Source: Methanolinea sp.
GTDB taxonomy: Archaea > Halobacteriota > Methanomicrobia > Methanomicrobiales > Methanospirillaceae
NCBI GenBank assembly: GCA_030055515.1
Contig: JASFYI010000004.1
Coordinates: forward strand, 132,322-196,321
Length of the DNA: 64,000 nt
Reading direction: 5' to 3'
Made by a program: the position numbers and the translations under genes. Position 1 is the first letter of the stretch. The number at the start of each line of letters is the position of its first letter. Below, piece by piece: positions 25,222 through 35,783 of this stretch. Below the pieces are notes generated by a model, which was not told the DNA's origin, made no database searches, and saw nothing but the letters and a program-made list of their open reading frames with translations.

Positions 25222-26894
25222 TCGCACGGACCCCCGATCATCTCGTTGATGGCGGCCCCGGCGGGGACCATCGGGAAGACGTTCTCTTCGCGTTCGATCC
25301 GGAAATCGAGGACGAATGGACCCTCCGTCTCGATCGCGGCCTTGAGCGCGGGCCGGACCTCCGAAGGGTCTTCGACCCTCATCCCGTCGATGCCGTACGC
25401 GTTCGCGATCTTGACGAAATCCACGGGGGGAAGCTCGGTGTAGGAGTACCTCCTGTCGTAGAAGAGTTCCTGCCACTGCCTGACCATCCCGAGGAACCTG
25501 TTGTTCAGGATGGCGACCTTGACGGGGATCCTGTAGTGCGAGACCGTCCCGAGCTCCTGGATGTTCATCTGGAAGCTGCCGTCCCCCGCGACGTCAAAGA
25601 CGGTCTCCCCCGGCCTCGCGAAGTGTGCACCCATCGCGGCGGGGAACCCGTACCCCATCGTCCCGAGGCCTCCCGACGTGATCCAGCCCCTCGGTTTCTT
25701 GAAGCAGTAGTACTGGGCAGTCCACATCTGGTTCTGTCCCACCTCGCTCACGATGATCCCCTCGCCCTTCATGAGAGCCGAGAGTTCCTCGATGACGTAC
25801 TGCGGGCGGAGGGCACCGTCTTTCCGGTACCGCATCGGGTACTTCTCCTTCCAGCTGCGTATCCGCTCGTGCCACTTCGCGTAGTCTTTCTTCTTCTGGA
25901 CGCGGGCGATCATGTCCTTGAGGACGGACTTCGCGTCCCCCACGATCGGGACGTCGACGCGCTTGTTCTTCCCTATCTCGGCGGGATCGATGTCGATGTG
26001 GATGATCCTCGCCTGGGACGCGAACGTGTCGATCTTTCCCGTCACGCGGTCGTCGAACCGGACGCCGATGGCGATGAGGAGGTCGGTCTCCGTGACCGCG
26101 TAATTCGCGTACCGCGTCCCGTGCATCCCGAGCATCCCGAGGTTGAGGGGGTGGTCGCACGGGATTGCCCCAAGCCCCATGAGCGTCGTCGTGACCGGGA
26201 TACCGAGCGTCTCCGCGAGCTGGACGAGCTCGGGGGACGCGTCCGAGGAGATGACGCCCCCGCCCACGTAGAGGAGGGGTCTCTCTGCCTCGAGGATGAG
26301 ATCGACGGCCTTCTCGATCTGCTTCGGGTGCCCCCGGTACGTGGGCTGGTAGCCCCGGAGCGAGACGGTCTCGGAGTCCGAGTACTCGAATTCGACCTCC
26401 CTCGTGCTGACGTCCTTGGGCAGGTCGATCAGGACGGGACCGGGGCGGCCTGTCCTCGCGATGAAGAAGGCCTCCCGCACGATGTGGCCGAGGTCCTCGG
26501 TCCTCTTGACGAGGTAGTTGTGTTTCGTGATGGGCATCGTGATGCCGGTGATGTCCGATTCCTGGAACGCGTCGTTCCCAAGGAGGCTCGTGGGAACCTG
26601 CCCGGTCAGGGCGACGATGGGGACCGAGTCCATGTAAGCGGTCGCGATCCCCGTGACCAGGTTACAGGCTCCCGGGCCGGAGGTTGCCAGGCATACGCCC
26701 ACCCTCCCGCTCGCCCTCGCGAACCCGTCGGCGGCATGGGCTGCTGCCTGCTCATGCCGGACGAGGATGTGCCGGATCGGCGAGTCGTAGAGTTCATCGT
26801 AGATGGGCAGTACTACACCGCCGGGATATCCAAAGATGGTCTCGACCCCTTCGCGTTGTAGTCCTTCGACGAGTATCCTGGCTCCGGTCTTCAT
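25218..26894 (-). CDS. ilvB: Acetolactate synthase large (catalytic) subunit
   Basis: Thiamine diphosphate enzyme that condenses two pyruvates, or pyruvate with 2-oxobutyrate, in valine, leucine and isoleucine synthesis. The 558-residue protein shows the catalytic-Glu region ([15 protein letters not shown]...[11 protein letters not shown]), an FAD-binding middle domain, and the ThDP motif [14 protein letters not shown] ending in ILNN. All domains are complete. ATG 26894 overlaps the stop of the leuA/cimA gene by 4 bases. Joint placement with a citramalate/isopropylmalate synthase suggests co-regulation of the pathway. Confidence 0.96.
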   Translation of the reverse strand: MKTGARILVEGLQREGVETIFGYPGGVVLPIYDELYDSPIRHILVRHEQAAAHAADGFARASGRVGVCLATSGPGACNLVTGIATAYMDSVPIVALTGQVPTSLLGNDAFQESDITGITMPITKHNYLVKRTEDLGHIVREAFFIARTGRPGPVLIDLPKDVSTREVEFEYSDSETVSLRGYQPTYRGHPKQIEKAVDLILEAERPLLYVGGGVISSDASPELVQLAETLGIPVTTTLMGLGAIPCDHPLNLGMLGMHGTRYANYAVTETDLLIAIGVRFDDRVTGKIDTFASQARIIHIDIDPAEIGKNKRVDVPIVGDAKSVLKDMIARVQKKKDYAKWHERIRSWKEKYPMRYRKDGALRPQYVIEELSALMKGEGIIVSEVGQNQMWTAQYYCFKKPRGWITSGGLGTMGYGFPAAMGAHFARPGETVFDVAGDGSFQMNIQELGTVSHYRIPVKVAILNNRFLGMVRQWQELFYDRRYSYTELPPVDFVKIANAYGIDGMRVEDPSEVRPALKAAIETEGPFVLDFRIEREENVFPMVPAGAAINEMIGGPCE

Positions 26895-28382
26895 TCTTCT
26901 CTCCTTAAGAGTCTGTTCATGCCGGCGATCACCGCTTCCACGCTTGCCATGATGATATCCGTGCGGGCGCCGCGAGACGTAATTATCTTTCCGTCTTTAC
27001 TTAATCTTACCGTCACGTCCACGAGAGCGTCCGTTCCCCCGTGTATCGCGTCCACGCGGTATTCCTCGAGGCGTATGTCCCCCACGGCCGCGACCGACTT
27101 CCGGAGTGCCTGCATCGTCGCGTCCACGGGTCCGTTCCCGGTCGAAGCCCCCGTCACTTCCTCGCCCTTCACGAGCAGGGTGACGGAAGCCGTGGGGATG
27201 ACGTGGCTCCCGCTCACGACGGTGAACTGCTTCAGCTCGAGCACGGGCTTGCACTCGATCGCCATCACGGCCTCCGCGATCGCGATGAGGTCGTTGTCGG
27301 TGATGCGCATCCCCTGGTCGCCGAGTTCCTTTATCCGCTTGAGGATCTCCTTGAGCTGGGCCTCGTTCGGGTGGAGATCCATCTCGGCGAGTGCAGCCTC
27401 GACCGCGGCCGACCCGGAATGTTTCCCGAGGAGGATGCGGCGTTTCCTCCCCACCATCTCCGGGGGAACCGGCTCGTAGGTGCTCGGTTCGCGCAGGACA
27501 CCGTGGGCGTGGACGCCGCTTTCGTGGGTGAATGCCATCTCTCCCACGATTGCCTTGTTCGTCGGCAGGGGGACGCCGGTCATGCGGGAGACGATCGAGG
27601 AGAGGTGGTACAGGTTCTCGGTCTTGATCCCGGTCCGGTAGTCGTAGAGGACCTCGAGTGCCATGACGAGCTCCTCGAGCGGCGTGTTCCCCGCCCTCTC
27701 CCCGAGGCCGTTGACGGTCACGTGGGCACAGTTCGCCCCGGCACGGAGGGCCGCGACGGTGTTTGCCATTGCCATCCCGAGGTCGTCGTGGCAGTGGATG
27801 GAGAGGGGGGCGAGGCAGAGACCCGGGATCACCTCGCGCACGCGCTCCGGCGTGAGGAGACCCACGGTGTCGCAGAAGCAGAGCCGCTCCGCACCGCGCT
27901 CGATTCCCCCCGCGTAAACCTCCCGGACGAAGGCCGGGTCGGCACGGGACGCGTCCTCCCCCGAGAGCTCCACGACGAGCCCGCGGTCCTTCGCGTACGT
28001 GACGGCCTCAAACGCCATCTCGAGGATCTCTTCCCTTGACTTGCGCATCTTCTTCGTGATGTGCAGGTCGCTCACGGGAACGACGAGGTGAACGGAGTCT
28101 GCCCCGAAATCGGCCGCGTAATCGATGTCCTGTTTCACGGCCCTGACGTACGTGCTGATCTCGGCATCGAGTCCCGCGTCCGAGATGAGCCGGAGGGCTT
28201 TCCTCTCACCTTCGGATGCCGCGACAGAACCCGCTTCTATGACGTCGACACCGATGTCAGAAAGGAGCGTCGCGATCTCGAGTTTCTGTTCTGGATTCAG
28301 GGAGACACCGGGGGTCTGCTCGCCGTCCCGGAGGGTGGTATCAAAGAACCGGATCTTCCCGGTGAATAAAACAATCTGTCAT
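26891..28382 (-). CDS. 2-isopropylmalate / (R)-citramalate synthase family, start region disrupted or non-standard
   Basis: Acyltransferase of the LeuA/CimA/homocitrate synthase family. Reading back in frame gives [20 protein letters not shown] at the N-terminus, [16 protein letters not shown] with metal-binding His residues in the TIM barrel, and a complete LeuA dimer domain ([12 protein letters not shown]...[12 protein letters not shown]) at the C-terminus, about 490 residues. The synthase type (leucine or citramalate route to isoleucine) cannot be decided from motifs. In frame, the codons before FFDTTL have no ATG, GTG or TTG, and a TGA lies at 28379-28381. An ATG at 28380-28382 is out of frame but would enter the right frame if one T of a TTTT run were absent. 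Coordinates given include this probable start. Confidence 0.85.
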
Positions 28383-28417
28383 GGACGATCCACCACGAGA
28401 TCTCCTATTGTCCGGAT

Positions 28418-28433
28418 ATCTCATAAATGAGAT
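28418..28433. promoter_or_regulatory. Inverted repeat upstream of the leuA/cimA-ilvBN operon
   Basis: ATCTCAT-AA-ATGAGAT is a perfect 7-base inverted repeat with a 2-base spacer, 36-51 bases before the probable ATG. On the minus strand it includes TTTATGAGA, which could serve as the TATA element, so a bound protein would block the promoter. The sequence fits a dimeric operator (inference). Confidence 0.5.
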
Positions 28434-28527
28434 GGATGCGGGGATTCCGGGAGTGGAGGGCAGGGGAACATCGCTCTGCCCCGTGATTTTTCCCGGGTGA
28501 TTGGGCGGTGGGAAAAGCCGGTTGTCG

Positions 28528-28545
28528 AAAAAAAGCTGGAAAAAA
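28528..28545 (-). terminator. Double poly-T terminator after the DUF4013 gene
   Basis: On the minus strand, T6 (28540-28545) and T7 (28528-28534) follow the DUF4013 stop by about 30-45 bases. Confidence 0.55.
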
Positions 28546-28573
28546 TTGGGCGTTTATAGCCTGTAAATGACAG

Positions 28574-29290
28574 TTAGGCACTGCCCTGGGTCACTGGTTG
28601 CTGCTCCCCGGCGCTCTCGTAGACCATGCAGATGTAGCGTGCCTCGAAGATGATGAGGAACGGCAGCAGGACGATCCAGAGGATGAGCCCCACGTAGGGG
28701 ATACTCCCTATCAGGTTCAGGACCAGTCCTATGATCCCCGCGACGATGAAGAGGATGATGACCGCGATGATGTAGCTGCCCCACCCTATCCTCCTGATCG
28801 TGTCGAGGATCGCACCGAAGTTAAACGCCTCTCCAAAGCGCTCGGTCCTCGCCATGCGGACGAACCCGATCATCGAGAAGAGCCCGATGATGAATCCGAC
28901 GATGAGTGCGATGATCACGCCGACGAAGAATCCGCCAACGAGCGGCATGAGTTCTGCGGCGTGCGTGGTGAAGTAATTCGGGTCCCCGGACATCGCCGCC
29001 TTCTGGAGTGCCATGAAGAGGGCAAATCCGCCGAATACGAGGATGATCAGGAAGACAGGAATCGCGTAGATGATCGTGGCGACGAGGAGTTTGAGGCCAT
29101 CGATGAAGAGCTTCCCCCATTGCTCGGGGTCCGGTGCAGGCTTCTTCCCCCTCCATATCTCCATCGTGTATCCCATCATGAGGGGGAATATGATGGTGGA
29201 TATGACGAGCAGTATCCACCTCTTCCAGTGGCCGACGAGACCGTCTTTTGCGTATCCCAGGGAATCTCCTAACATGTTTCCATAATCCAT
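28574..29290 (-). CDS. DUF4013-like polytopic membrane protein
   Basis: Product of 238 residues with about five hydrophobic segments (KRWILLVISTIIFPLMMG; LLVATIIYAIPVFLIILVF; LVGGFFVGVIIALIVGFIIG; SYIIAVIILFIVAGIIGLVL; YVGLILWIVLLPFLIIF) separated by short charged loops. Pattern, opening GDSLGYAKDGLVGHWKRW and the RARYICMVY-like end fit the DUF4013 family common in methanogens, for which no function is known. ATG 29290 is chosen over the codon at 29299 because a GGTGA ribosome site stands 5 bases before it. It stands alone, with a clear terminator. Confidence 0.8.
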   Translation of the reverse strand: MDYGNMLGDSLGYAKDGLVGHWKRWILLVISTIIFPLMMGYTMEIWRGKKPAPDPEQWGKLFIDGLKLLVATIIYAIPVFLIILVFGGFALFMALQKAAMSGDPNYFTTHAAELMPLVGGFFVGVIIALIVGFIIGLFSMIGFVRMARTERFGEAFNFGAILDTIRRIGWGSYIIAVIILFIVAGIIGLVLNLIGSIPYVGLILWIVLLPFLIIFEARYICMVYESAGEQQPVTQGSA

Positions 29291-29373
29291 TTGAATCACC
29301 TGTGGCGTGCACTGACTAATCTTACCGAAACGAATTTAAACTTACCCCCTCCCCGCCACCGGTTTTCCGCCCG

Positions 29374-30858
29374 CTAGTGCCTGAAATGCCGGATACCGGT
29401 GAAAACCATCGCCATTCCGAGCCTGTTTGCAGCCTCGATGACCTCCGTGTCGCGGATGGACCCGCCGGGCTGGACGATGGCGGTCGCGCCTGCCGCGGCG
29501 GCGATCTCGAGGGTGTCGGGGAAGGGCAGGAACGCGTCGGACGCGACGGCGGAACCTGCGAGGGAGAAGCGTGACTTCTCGACGGCGATCTTCGCGGCAT
29601 CCACCCTGCTCATCTGCCCTGCCCCTATCCCGAGGGTCCTGCGGGTGTCTGCGAAGACGATCGCGTTGCTTTTTACGTGGGTACACACCTTCCATGCAAA
29701 CCGCATCGCCCGGAGCTCCTTGGGCGTGGCATCGCGGTCTGTCACCACCCGCCACTCCTCCCTGTAGGGAGGGGTCTCCTGGACGAGGATCCCCCCGTCT
29801 ATGGACCTCACCTCGCGGGAAGGGCAGGGCGCGGACAGGGGTATCACCCTGAGGTTCTCCTTCTTCCGGAGGATTTCCAGGGCATCCTCCGAGAAAGAGG
29901 GCGCGGCAACGACCTCGACGAACGTGCGCGTGATCTCCTCGGCGAGGGGGCCGTCCACCTCCCCGTTGAGCGCGACCACGGACCCGTACGCGGAGACCGG
30001 GTCGCTCTCCCGGGCGAGGACGTACGCATCGAGCAGGGAGTCCGCCGTCGCGGCACCGCAGGGATTGTTGTGCTTCACGATCACGGCCGCGGGCTCGGAG
30101 AATTCCCTCGCGACTCCCGCGGCGGCATGGAGGTCGAGGTAATTGTTGTAGGACATCTGCTTCCCCTGGAGGGGCTCCTGCCCGGCGAGCCCCGCCGCGC
30201 CGTACACCGCGCCCTTCTGGTGCGGATTCTCCCCGTACCTGAGGGTCCGGCCGTTGGTGAACTGGAGCGTGAGAACGTCGGGGAAATCCTTCCCGAGCGC
30301 GTGGAGGTAATTGCTGATGGCTGCATCGTACGCGGCGGTCCTCGCGAAGGCGGCCTTCGCGAGTGCGAGCCTCTCGTCGGGGGAGAACCCTCCCCTCTCA
30401 AGCGCCCCGACCACGAGGGGGTACTGGCCGGGATCGGTGATGACGGCAACGTCGCGGTAGTTCTTCGCTGCCGCCCTGATGAGCGCCGGCCCCCCGATGT
30501 CGATGAATTCCACGAGCTCCTCGAGGGGGAGACCCCGCGCGGCCATCTCCCCGAAGGGGTAGAGGTTGACGACGAGGAGGTCGATGGGGACTATCCCGTG
30601 TTCGCGCATCACGGCGTCGTCGGTACCGCGCCTGCCGAGGAGTCCGCCGTGGATCCTCGGGTGGAGGGTCTTTACCCTCCCGTCCATCATCTCGGGGAAA
30701 CCCGTGTAGTCCGCGACCTCCGTGAAGGGGATGCCGGCGGCCCTGAGGAGGGACCCGGTCCCGCCCGATGACATGATGTTCACGCCGTGGCGCGAAAGGT
30801 GGGTGGCGAGTTCCACGATTCCTTCCTTGTTCCACACGGAGAGGAGTGCCCACTGCAT
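29374..30858 (-). CDS. purH: Bifunctional AICAR formyltransferase / IMP cyclohydrolase
   Basis: Catalyses the last two steps of purine synthesis to IMP. The 494-residue protein has an N-terminal MGS-like IMP cyclohydrolase domain (LLSVWNKEGIVELATHLSRH, SSGGTGSLLRAAGI, LHPRIHGGLLGRR) and a C-terminal AICAR transformylase domain with VKHNNPCGAA. Both are complete. ATG 30858 matches the family N-terminus; the open frame extends 36 codons upstream without similarity. Many archaea use other enzymes (PurP/PurO), so a bacterial-type purH here is worth noting but occurs in Methanomicrobia. It is divergent from grpE. Confidence 0.95.
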   Translation of the reverse strand: MQWALLSVWNKEGIVELATHLSRHGVNIMSSGGTGSLLRAAGIPFTEVADYTGFPEMMDGRVKTLHPRIHGGLLGRRGTDDAVMREHGIVPIDLLVVNLYPFGEMAARGLPLEELVEFIDIGGPALIRAAAKNYRDVAVITDPGQYPLVVGALERGGFSPDERLALAKAAFARTAAYDAAISNYLHALGKDFPDVLTLQFTNGRTLRYGENPHQKGAVYGAAGLAGQEPLQGKQMSYNNYLDLHAAAGVAREFSEPAAVIVKHNNPCGAATADSLLDAYVLARESDPVSAYGSVVALNGEVDGPLAEEITRTFVEVVAAPSFSEDALEILRKKENLRVIPLSAPCPSREVRSIDGGILVQETPPYREEWRVVTDRDATPKELRAMRFAWKVCTHVKSNAIVFADTRRTLGIGAGQMSRVDAAKIAVEKSRFSLAGSAVASDAFLPFPDTLEIAAAAGATAIVQPGGSIRDTEVIEAANRLGMAMVFTGIRHFRH

Positions 30859-31107
30859 ACTCGATAATGAGAGTGGATGGCATAAGAGCCTGATGCAGGG
30901 CGGACCCGGGGGAACGACGGTCTCCCCTTTCCCCGCCTTGGGGCCGGGTGATGGCCGCGGGTCCATGGCAGCCGGACCACGGCATGCGCGGGCCCGGGAG
31001 ACGGTGGGAAGGCTGGACGATGCGTCCGCGAAACGACGTGGTACAACCGTATTTTACCCTGAAATCATACGGCGGGAGGATATTCGCGCCACGGCAATTT
31101 AGACAAT

Positions 31108-31115
31108 TTTATATA
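31108..31115 (+). promoter_or_regulatory. TATA box of the grpE-dnaK-dnaJ operon
   Basis: TTTATATA, 33-40 bases before the grpE ATG, in an AT-rich stretch of an otherwise GC-rich gap (30859-31147). No heat-shock operator such as CIRCE is seen. Confidence 0.6.
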
Positions 31116-31147
31116 GAACCACAATGCAATAAATATTCGATAGACGT

Positions 31148-31696
31148 ATGGATCCGTCCCAAGGGGAGGAATTTATTGACCCTGATCGAAAAAAGGAGCA
31201 AGACTCTCCCGACACGGGAGAGGGAAACCCCCTTGCGAGCGACCCGTCCCCCGCGGACATCGCGGACCTCAGGGAGAAGTACGCCGCGCTGAACGACCGG
31301 TTCCTCCGCCTCGCCGCTGATTTCGACAACTACCGGAAACGGGTGGAACGCGAGATTCACGAGCGGTCGACGCGTGCGCTCGCGGCGTTCGCGACGGATC
31401 TCCTCGAGGTCGCGGACAACTTCGAGCGGGCTCTCTCCGCAGACCCTTCGTCCGCGTACGAGGGCCTTGAACAGATCCACAAGCTCTTCCTCGCTGTCAT
31501 GGAGAGACACGGGGTGGTTCCCATCAGGGCGAGGGGGAAGAAGTTCGATCCCACCGAGCACGAGGCGATCGCGTGCGTTCCGTCCAGCGAGGAGGAAGGG
31601 ACGGTGATAGACGAGATCTGCTGCGGTTATAGGATGCACGACAGGATCATAAGGTGCGCCAAGGTGACAGTCGCAGGCAAGAAGGAGGGAGAGTGA
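31148..31696 (+). CDS. grpE: GrpE nucleotide exchange factor
   Basis: Co-chaperone that releases ADP from DnaK. The 182-residue protein has a charged, disordered N-terminus (about 1-45), a long coiled-coil helix ([21 protein letters not shown]), the conserved [11 protein letters not shown], and a C-terminal beta-domain ([30 protein letters not shown]). Length is typical. It is the first gene of the operon, followed one base after its stop by dnaK. Confidence 0.94.
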   Translation: MDPSQGEEFIDPDRKKEQDSPDTGEGNPLASDPSPADIADLREKYAALNDRFLRLAADFDNYRKRVEREIHERSTRALAAFATDLLEVADNFERALSADPSSAYEGLEQIHKLFLAVMERHGVVPIRARGKKFDPTEHEAIACVPSSEEEGTVIDEICCGYRMHDRIIRCAKVTVAGKKEGE

Positions 31697-31697
31697 C

Positions 31698-33554
31698 ATG
31701 GCAAAGGAGAAAGTTCTCGGAATCGATCTCGGGACCACGTTCTCGTGCATGGCCATCATGGAGGCCGGAAAGCCCGTGGTGATCCCGAACGCGGAGGGGC
31801 AGAGGACAACGCCGTCGGTCGTCGCATTCACCAAGGACGGGGAGAGGCTCGTGGGCAGCCTCGCGAAGAGGCAGGCGATCACGAACCCCACGAGGACCAT
31901 CCAGTCCATCAAGAGGAAGATGGGGACGAACGAGAAGGTGAGGATCGACGACAAGGTCTATACCCCGCAGGAGATCTCTGCCATGATCCTCCAGAAGCTC
32001 AAGGCAGACGCGGAAGCCTACCTCGGGGAGAAGATCACGAAGGCGGTCATCACTGTCCCCGCGTACTTCAACGATGCCCAGAGGCAGGCGACGAAGGATG
32101 CAGGCACGATCGCGGGGCTCGAGGTCCTGCGCATCATAAACGAACCCACCGCGAGCGCCCTCGCGTACGGGATTGACAAGGAGAACGACGCGACGGTGCT
32201 CGTCTATGACCTCGGCGGGGGTACCTTCGACGTCTCGATCCTGACCCTCGGCGACGGCGTCTTCGAGGTGAAGGCGACGGCAGGGAACAACCACCTCGGC
32301 GGGGATGATTTCGACAACAGGATCATCGACTACCTCGTCGAGGAGTTCCAGAAGAAAGAGGGCATCAACCTCCGGTCTGACCCCATCGCCATGCAGCGGC
32401 TGCGGGACGCCGCGGAGAACGCGAAGATCGAGCTCTCGCAGAAGATGAAGACGAACATCAACCTCCCGTACATCACGACGGGACCCGATGGCCCCAAGTT
32501 CCTCGACATCGACCTCACGCGCGCGAAGTTCGAGCAGCTCATCGCCGACCTCGTGGAATCGACGGTCATCCCGGTCAGGCAGGCACTGGCTGATGCCAAG
32601 CTCACGCCGGAGCAGATCGACCACGTCCTCCTCGTCGGCGGGTCGACGAGGGTGCCCCTCGTGCAGGAGACCGTGAGGAGGATACTCGGGAAGGAGCCGG
32701 ACAAGGGGATCAACCCGGACGAGTGCGTCGCGATCGGTGCCGCGATCCAGGGAGCGATCCTCTCGGGCGAGACGAAGGACATCGTCCTCCTCGACGTGAC
32801 ACCGCTCTCCCTCGGGATCGAGACGCTCGGGGGAATCGCGACGAAGCTGATCGAGCGGAACACGACCATCCCGACGAGGAAGAGCCAGATATTCTCCACC
32901 GCCGCCGATGGGCAGACGAGCGTCGAGATCCACGTGGTGCAGGGTGAGAGGGCGCTCGCGAAGGACAACTTCACGCTCGGGCGGTTCCAGCTCACCGGCA
33001 TCCCGCCCGCCCCGCGCGGTGTCCCCCAGATCGAGGTGACGTTCGACATCGACGCGAACGGGATACTCCACGTCTCGGCAAAGGACCTCGGGACCGGGAA
33101 CGAGCAGGCGATCACCATCAAGGGTGCAAAGAAGCTCTCCGAGGACGAGATAAAGCGGATGGTCGAGGAGGCGCGGAGGTACGAGGAGGAAGACCGGAAG
33201 AAGAGGGAGGAGATAGAGCTCCGGAACTCCGCGGACATGGCCATCTTCAACGCCGAGAAGCTCCTGAAGGAGAACGCGGCCTCGATCGAGCCGGCCGACA
33301 GGGAGAGGGTCGAGGGAGGGATCGCGGAACTCCGCAAGGCCCTCGAGGGGGACAAGACCGAGGAGATCAGGGCAAAGATGGAGAGCCTCACCGAGGCAGT
33401 CTACAACATCACGACGAAGATATACCAGAAGGCACAGGCAGAGCGCCACGCGTCGGCCGGGGCATCCTCGAATCCCGGGGGAGGTTCCGGGAAGAAACCG
33501 GAATCAAGGGACGAAAACGTCGTTGACGCGGACTTCAGGGTCAAAGACGAGTGA
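31698..33554 (+). CDS. dnaK: Hsp70 chaperone DnaK
   Basis: ATP-dependent folding chaperone. The 618-residue protein has the actin-like ATPase domain ([62 protein letters not shown]), a linker ([15 protein letters not shown]) and the substrate-binding domain (about 385-500) with a lid helix and acidic tail ending [14 protein letters not shown]. All parts are intact. AGGAGGGAG before the ATG is a strong ribosome site. The bacterial DnaK type in an archaeon reflects old transfer, well known in methanogens. Its stop overlaps a GTG near the dnaJ start. Confidence 0.98.
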   Translation: MAKEKVLGIDLGTTFSCMAIMEAGKPVVIPNAEGQRTTPSVVAFTKDGERLVGSLAKRQAITNPTRTIQSIKRKMGTNEKVRIDDKVYTPQEISAMILQKLKADAEAYLGEKITKAVITVPAYFNDAQRQATKDAGTIAGLEVLRIINEPTASALAYGIDKENDATVLVYDLGGGTFDVSILTLGDGVFEVKATAGNNHLGGDDFDNRIIDYLVEEFQKKEGINLRSDPIAMQRLRDAAENAKIELSQKMKTNINLPYITTGPDGPKFLDIDLTRAKFEQLIADLVESTVIPVRQALADAKLTPEQIDHVLLVGGSTRVPLVQETVRRILGKEPDKGINPDECVAIGAAIQGAILSGETKDIVLLDVTPLSLGIETLGGIATKLIERNTTIPTRKSQIFSTAADGQTSVEIHVVQGERALAKDNFTLGRFQLTGIPPAPRGVPQIEVTFDIDANGILHVSAKDLGTGNEQAITIKGAKKLSEDEIKRMVEEARRYEEEDRKKREEIELRNSADMAIFNAEKLLKENAASIEPADRERVEGGIAELRKALEGDKTEEIRAKMESLTEAVYNITTKIYQKAQAERHASAGASSNPGGGSGKKPESRDENVVDADFRVKDE

Positions 33555-33559
33555 GCCCC

Positions 33560-34690
33560 ATGCCGGGGGGTGACTACTACGAGATCCTGGGTGTTCCCAG
33601 GAACGCGGACGAGAAGGAGATCAGGAAAGCCTACAGGAACCTCGCGAGGAAGTACCACCCCGACGTCTGCAAGGAGCCGGGGGCGGAGGAGAAGTTCAAG
33701 CAGATAAACGAGGCGTACAGCGTCCTCTCCGACCCCCAGAAGAGGGCCCAGTACGACCACCTCGGCCACGAGGCGTACACCGGCGCGTCGAAGGGATCGT
33801 ACACGGGAGGCGGGGGATACTACGGCGGTGGATTCTCCGCCGATTTCTCTGGTTTTGGAGATATATTTGACTTCTTCGGGGGTGGTTTTTCCGGGTCGCG
33901 CCCCATGGGACCGAGGCCCGGTGCCGATCTCCTGATGCGGATGCAGGTATCCCTCGAAGACGCGGTCTTTGGCGCCGACAAGGATATCGAGGTGAATCAC
34001 ACCGAGGCGTGCACCCACTGCCACGGGACCGGGAGCGAGACGAGGAAACTGGTCCACTGCCCGAGGTGCGGGGGATCCGGCCAGATGCGCCAGATGAGCC
34101 AGACGGTGTTCGGCCAGTTCGTCCGGATGAGCACGTGCACGGAGTGCAGGGGCCTGGGGCGTATCCCGGAGAGGAAGTGCACCGTGTGCAGGGGCTCGGG
34201 GCACATGCAGGTGCGCCGCAAGGTGACGGTCCACATCCCCGCGGGCATCGACACGGGGATGCGTCTCCGGATGGAGGGGTTCGGGGAAGCGGGAGAGTAC
34301 GGGGCCCCGAACGGCGATCTCTTCATCGAGGTCCAGGTGAGGCCGCACCCGAAGTTCAGGCGGTCGGGTGACAACCTCGAGACGGACATCGAGGTGAGCC
34401 CTGCCCAGGCTGTCGTGGGTTCCACTGTCGAGGTGGAGACGATCGACGGGAAGAGAGTGGAGCTCGTCATCCCCCCCGGCATCCAGCACAACGCGGCCCT
34501 GAAGATCCCGGGCGAGGGTGTCCGCCGGCGGGGGAAACCCGGGGACCTCCTCGTCAGGGTGAAGGTCGTCATCCCCAAGCAACCCAAGGCGGAGATCCGG
34601 AGCCTCTACGAGAAGATCCTCGAACTCGAGGGCCACAGGTTGCCGGACACGAAGAAGGGTTTCTTCTCGTCGTTCATGGGGAAGAAATGA
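33560..34690 (+). CDS. dnaJ: Hsp40 co-chaperone DnaJ (type A)
   Basis: Delivers substrates to DnaK and stimulates its ATPase. The 376-residue protein has a J domain ([23 protein letters not shown] at about residues 33-35), a Gly/Phe region (about 70-110), four zinc-binding CxxCxGxG motifs ([32 protein letters not shown]) and the C-terminal peptide-binding domains. ATG 33560 is preferred; a GTG at 33551 that overlaps the dnaK stop (GTGA) would add three residues. A T5 run follows the gene at 34696-34700. Confidence 0.97.
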   Translation: MPGGDYYEILGVPRNADEKEIRKAYRNLARKYHPDVCKEPGAEEKFKQINEAYSVLSDPQKRAQYDHLGHEAYTGASKGSYTGGGGYYGGGFSADFSGFGDIFDFFGGGFSGSRPMGPRPGADLLMRMQVSLEDAVFGADKDIEVNHTEACTHCHGTGSETRKLVHCPRCGGSGQMRQMSQTVFGQFVRMSTCTECRGLGRIPERKCTVCRGSGHMQVRRKVTVHIPAGIDTGMRLRMEGFGEAGEYGAPNGDLFIEVQVRPHPKFRRSGDNLETDIEVSPAQAVVGSTVEVETIDGKRVELVIPPGIQHNAALKIPGEGVRRRGKPGDLLVRVKVVIPKQPKAEIRSLYEKILELEGHRLPDTKKGFFSSFMGKK

Positions 34691-34695
34691 GCCGC

Positions 34696-34700
34696 TTTTT
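34696..34700 (+). terminator. Short poly-T run after dnaJ
   Basis: T5 six bases after the dnaJ stop, before the ATG of the methyltransferase gene at 34727. Confidence 0.3.
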
Positions 34701-34726
34701 CTCGGGCGGGAATACATTTTACTCAC

Positions 34727-35686
34727 ATGGACATCCTCGTGGAACTGGCCGGCGACCACCCCGACCTCCCGTACGCGGAACTCGACCTCCTCGGCCCCGT
34801 GAAGGAGAGGTCTGACCGGGTCGCGGTCGTGGACTGCCGGTTCCCTGAAGATATCCCGAGGCTCGCACTCGCCCACGCCGCGATGGAATACCTCGGGTCC
34901 TGCCCGGCCAAAAAGGGCGAGATCGCCCGGTTCCTCGATGGGCTCGCGCTCTCCGCGGGGGATACGTTCGCGGCGAGGGTCCACAGGATCCCAGGTTCTG
35001 CGGTCGACGCGGATACCCCGGAGCTCGAGCGGCTGGTAGGATCGAAGGTGCGGGGGAGGGTCGACCTCTCCCGGCCGGCAGAGGAGTTCCGGGCGGTCAT
35101 CTCGGGGTCGCGCTGCTACCTCGGGCGCGTCGTGTGGAAGGCTGACCCCGCGCGGTTCTCGGGGCGCAGGCCGGGAGACAGGCCATTCTTCCACCCCGGG
35201 GTGATGATGCCCCGGTTCGCCCGCGCGCTCGTCAACATCGCGTGCGCGAGGAAGGACGAGTGGGTACTCGACCCCTTCTGCGGGACCGGCGGGATAGTGC
35301 TCGAGGCCATCGCCGTCGGTGCCCGGGCGGTGGGGAGCGACAGGGATCCCCTCATGGCCCGCGGGAGCAGGAAAAACCTCCCGGGCGAGGACATCGTGCT
35401 CGCGGACGCGACGAGCCTCCCGTTTCCCGACGCGAGCTTCGACGCCGTGGTCACCGACCTCCCGTACGGGCAGTCAGTCTCGATTCACGCACGCAGCATC
35501 GGGGACCTCGTCGCGGGAGCCCTCCGCGAGATCGGGAGGGTGCTTAAGCCGGGCAGGAGGGCAGTCATCGTGTACAACCGTCCCTTCACCATGTCCCCCG
35601 CGGATAACCTGAAGATTACCTCTGTCTTCCCGCAGCGTGTCCACAGGAGCCTCACCCGGTACATCCACGTGTGCGAGGGGAAATAA
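34727..35686 (+). CDS. THUMP-type tRNA (guanine-N2) methyltransferase, Trm-G10 family
   Basis: SAM-dependent RNA methyltransferase of 319 residues. The N-terminal half is a reduced THUMP-like RNA-binding region, followed by a Rossmann methyltransferase domain with WVLDPFCGTGGIVLEAIA (SAM site), VGSDRDPLMA and catalytic motif TDLPYGQS. The usual D/N-P-P-Y motif is here D-L-P-Y, as in several archaeal Trm-G10 enzymes that methylate guanine 10 of tRNA. It lies downstream of dnaJ but probably has its own transcription. It could instead be a Trm11 relative; the family call is firm, the exact target less so. Confidence 0.85.
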   Translation: MDILVELAGDHPDLPYAELDLLGPVKERSDRVAVVDCRFPEDIPRLALAHAAMEYLGSCPAKKGEIARFLDGLALSAGDTFAARVHRIPGSAVDADTPELERLVGSKVRGRVDLSRPAEEFRAVISGSRCYLGRVVWKADPARFSGRRPGDRPFFHPGVMMPRFARALVNIACARKDEWVLDPFCGTGGIVLEAIAVGARAVGSDRDPLMARGSRKNLPGEDIVLADATSLPFPDASFDAVVTDLPYGQSVSIHARSIGDLVAGALREIGRVLKPGRRAVIVYNRPFTMSPADNLKITSVFPQRVHRSLTRYIHVCEGK

Positions 35687-35724
35687 GGCGGATCCCGGGA
35701 GGTCGATTCTCGTGGCTGGCAATC

Positions 35725-35732
35725 ATTATATC
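35725..35732 (+). promoter_or_regulatory. TATA box upstream of the PP2C gene
   Basis: ATTATATC, about 52-59 bases before the ATG at 35784, in the short gap after the methyltransferase gene. Confidence 0.35.
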
Positions 35733-35783
35733 CGCTTCAGCCCCCTGATCACTGGAAGACCCTCTCCGGGGGATTGAGGAGTC

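Noticed and set aside
31647..33449. Long open frame of 600 codons antisense to dnaK
   Set aside because: It lies opposite the well-matched dnaK gene and its product has biased Arg/Asp/Leu composition with no domain; high GC and codon bias create such shadows.
33401..35194. 597-codon antisense frame across dnaJ and the methyltransferase
   Set aside because: Spans two real genes on the other strand and has no recognisable domain.
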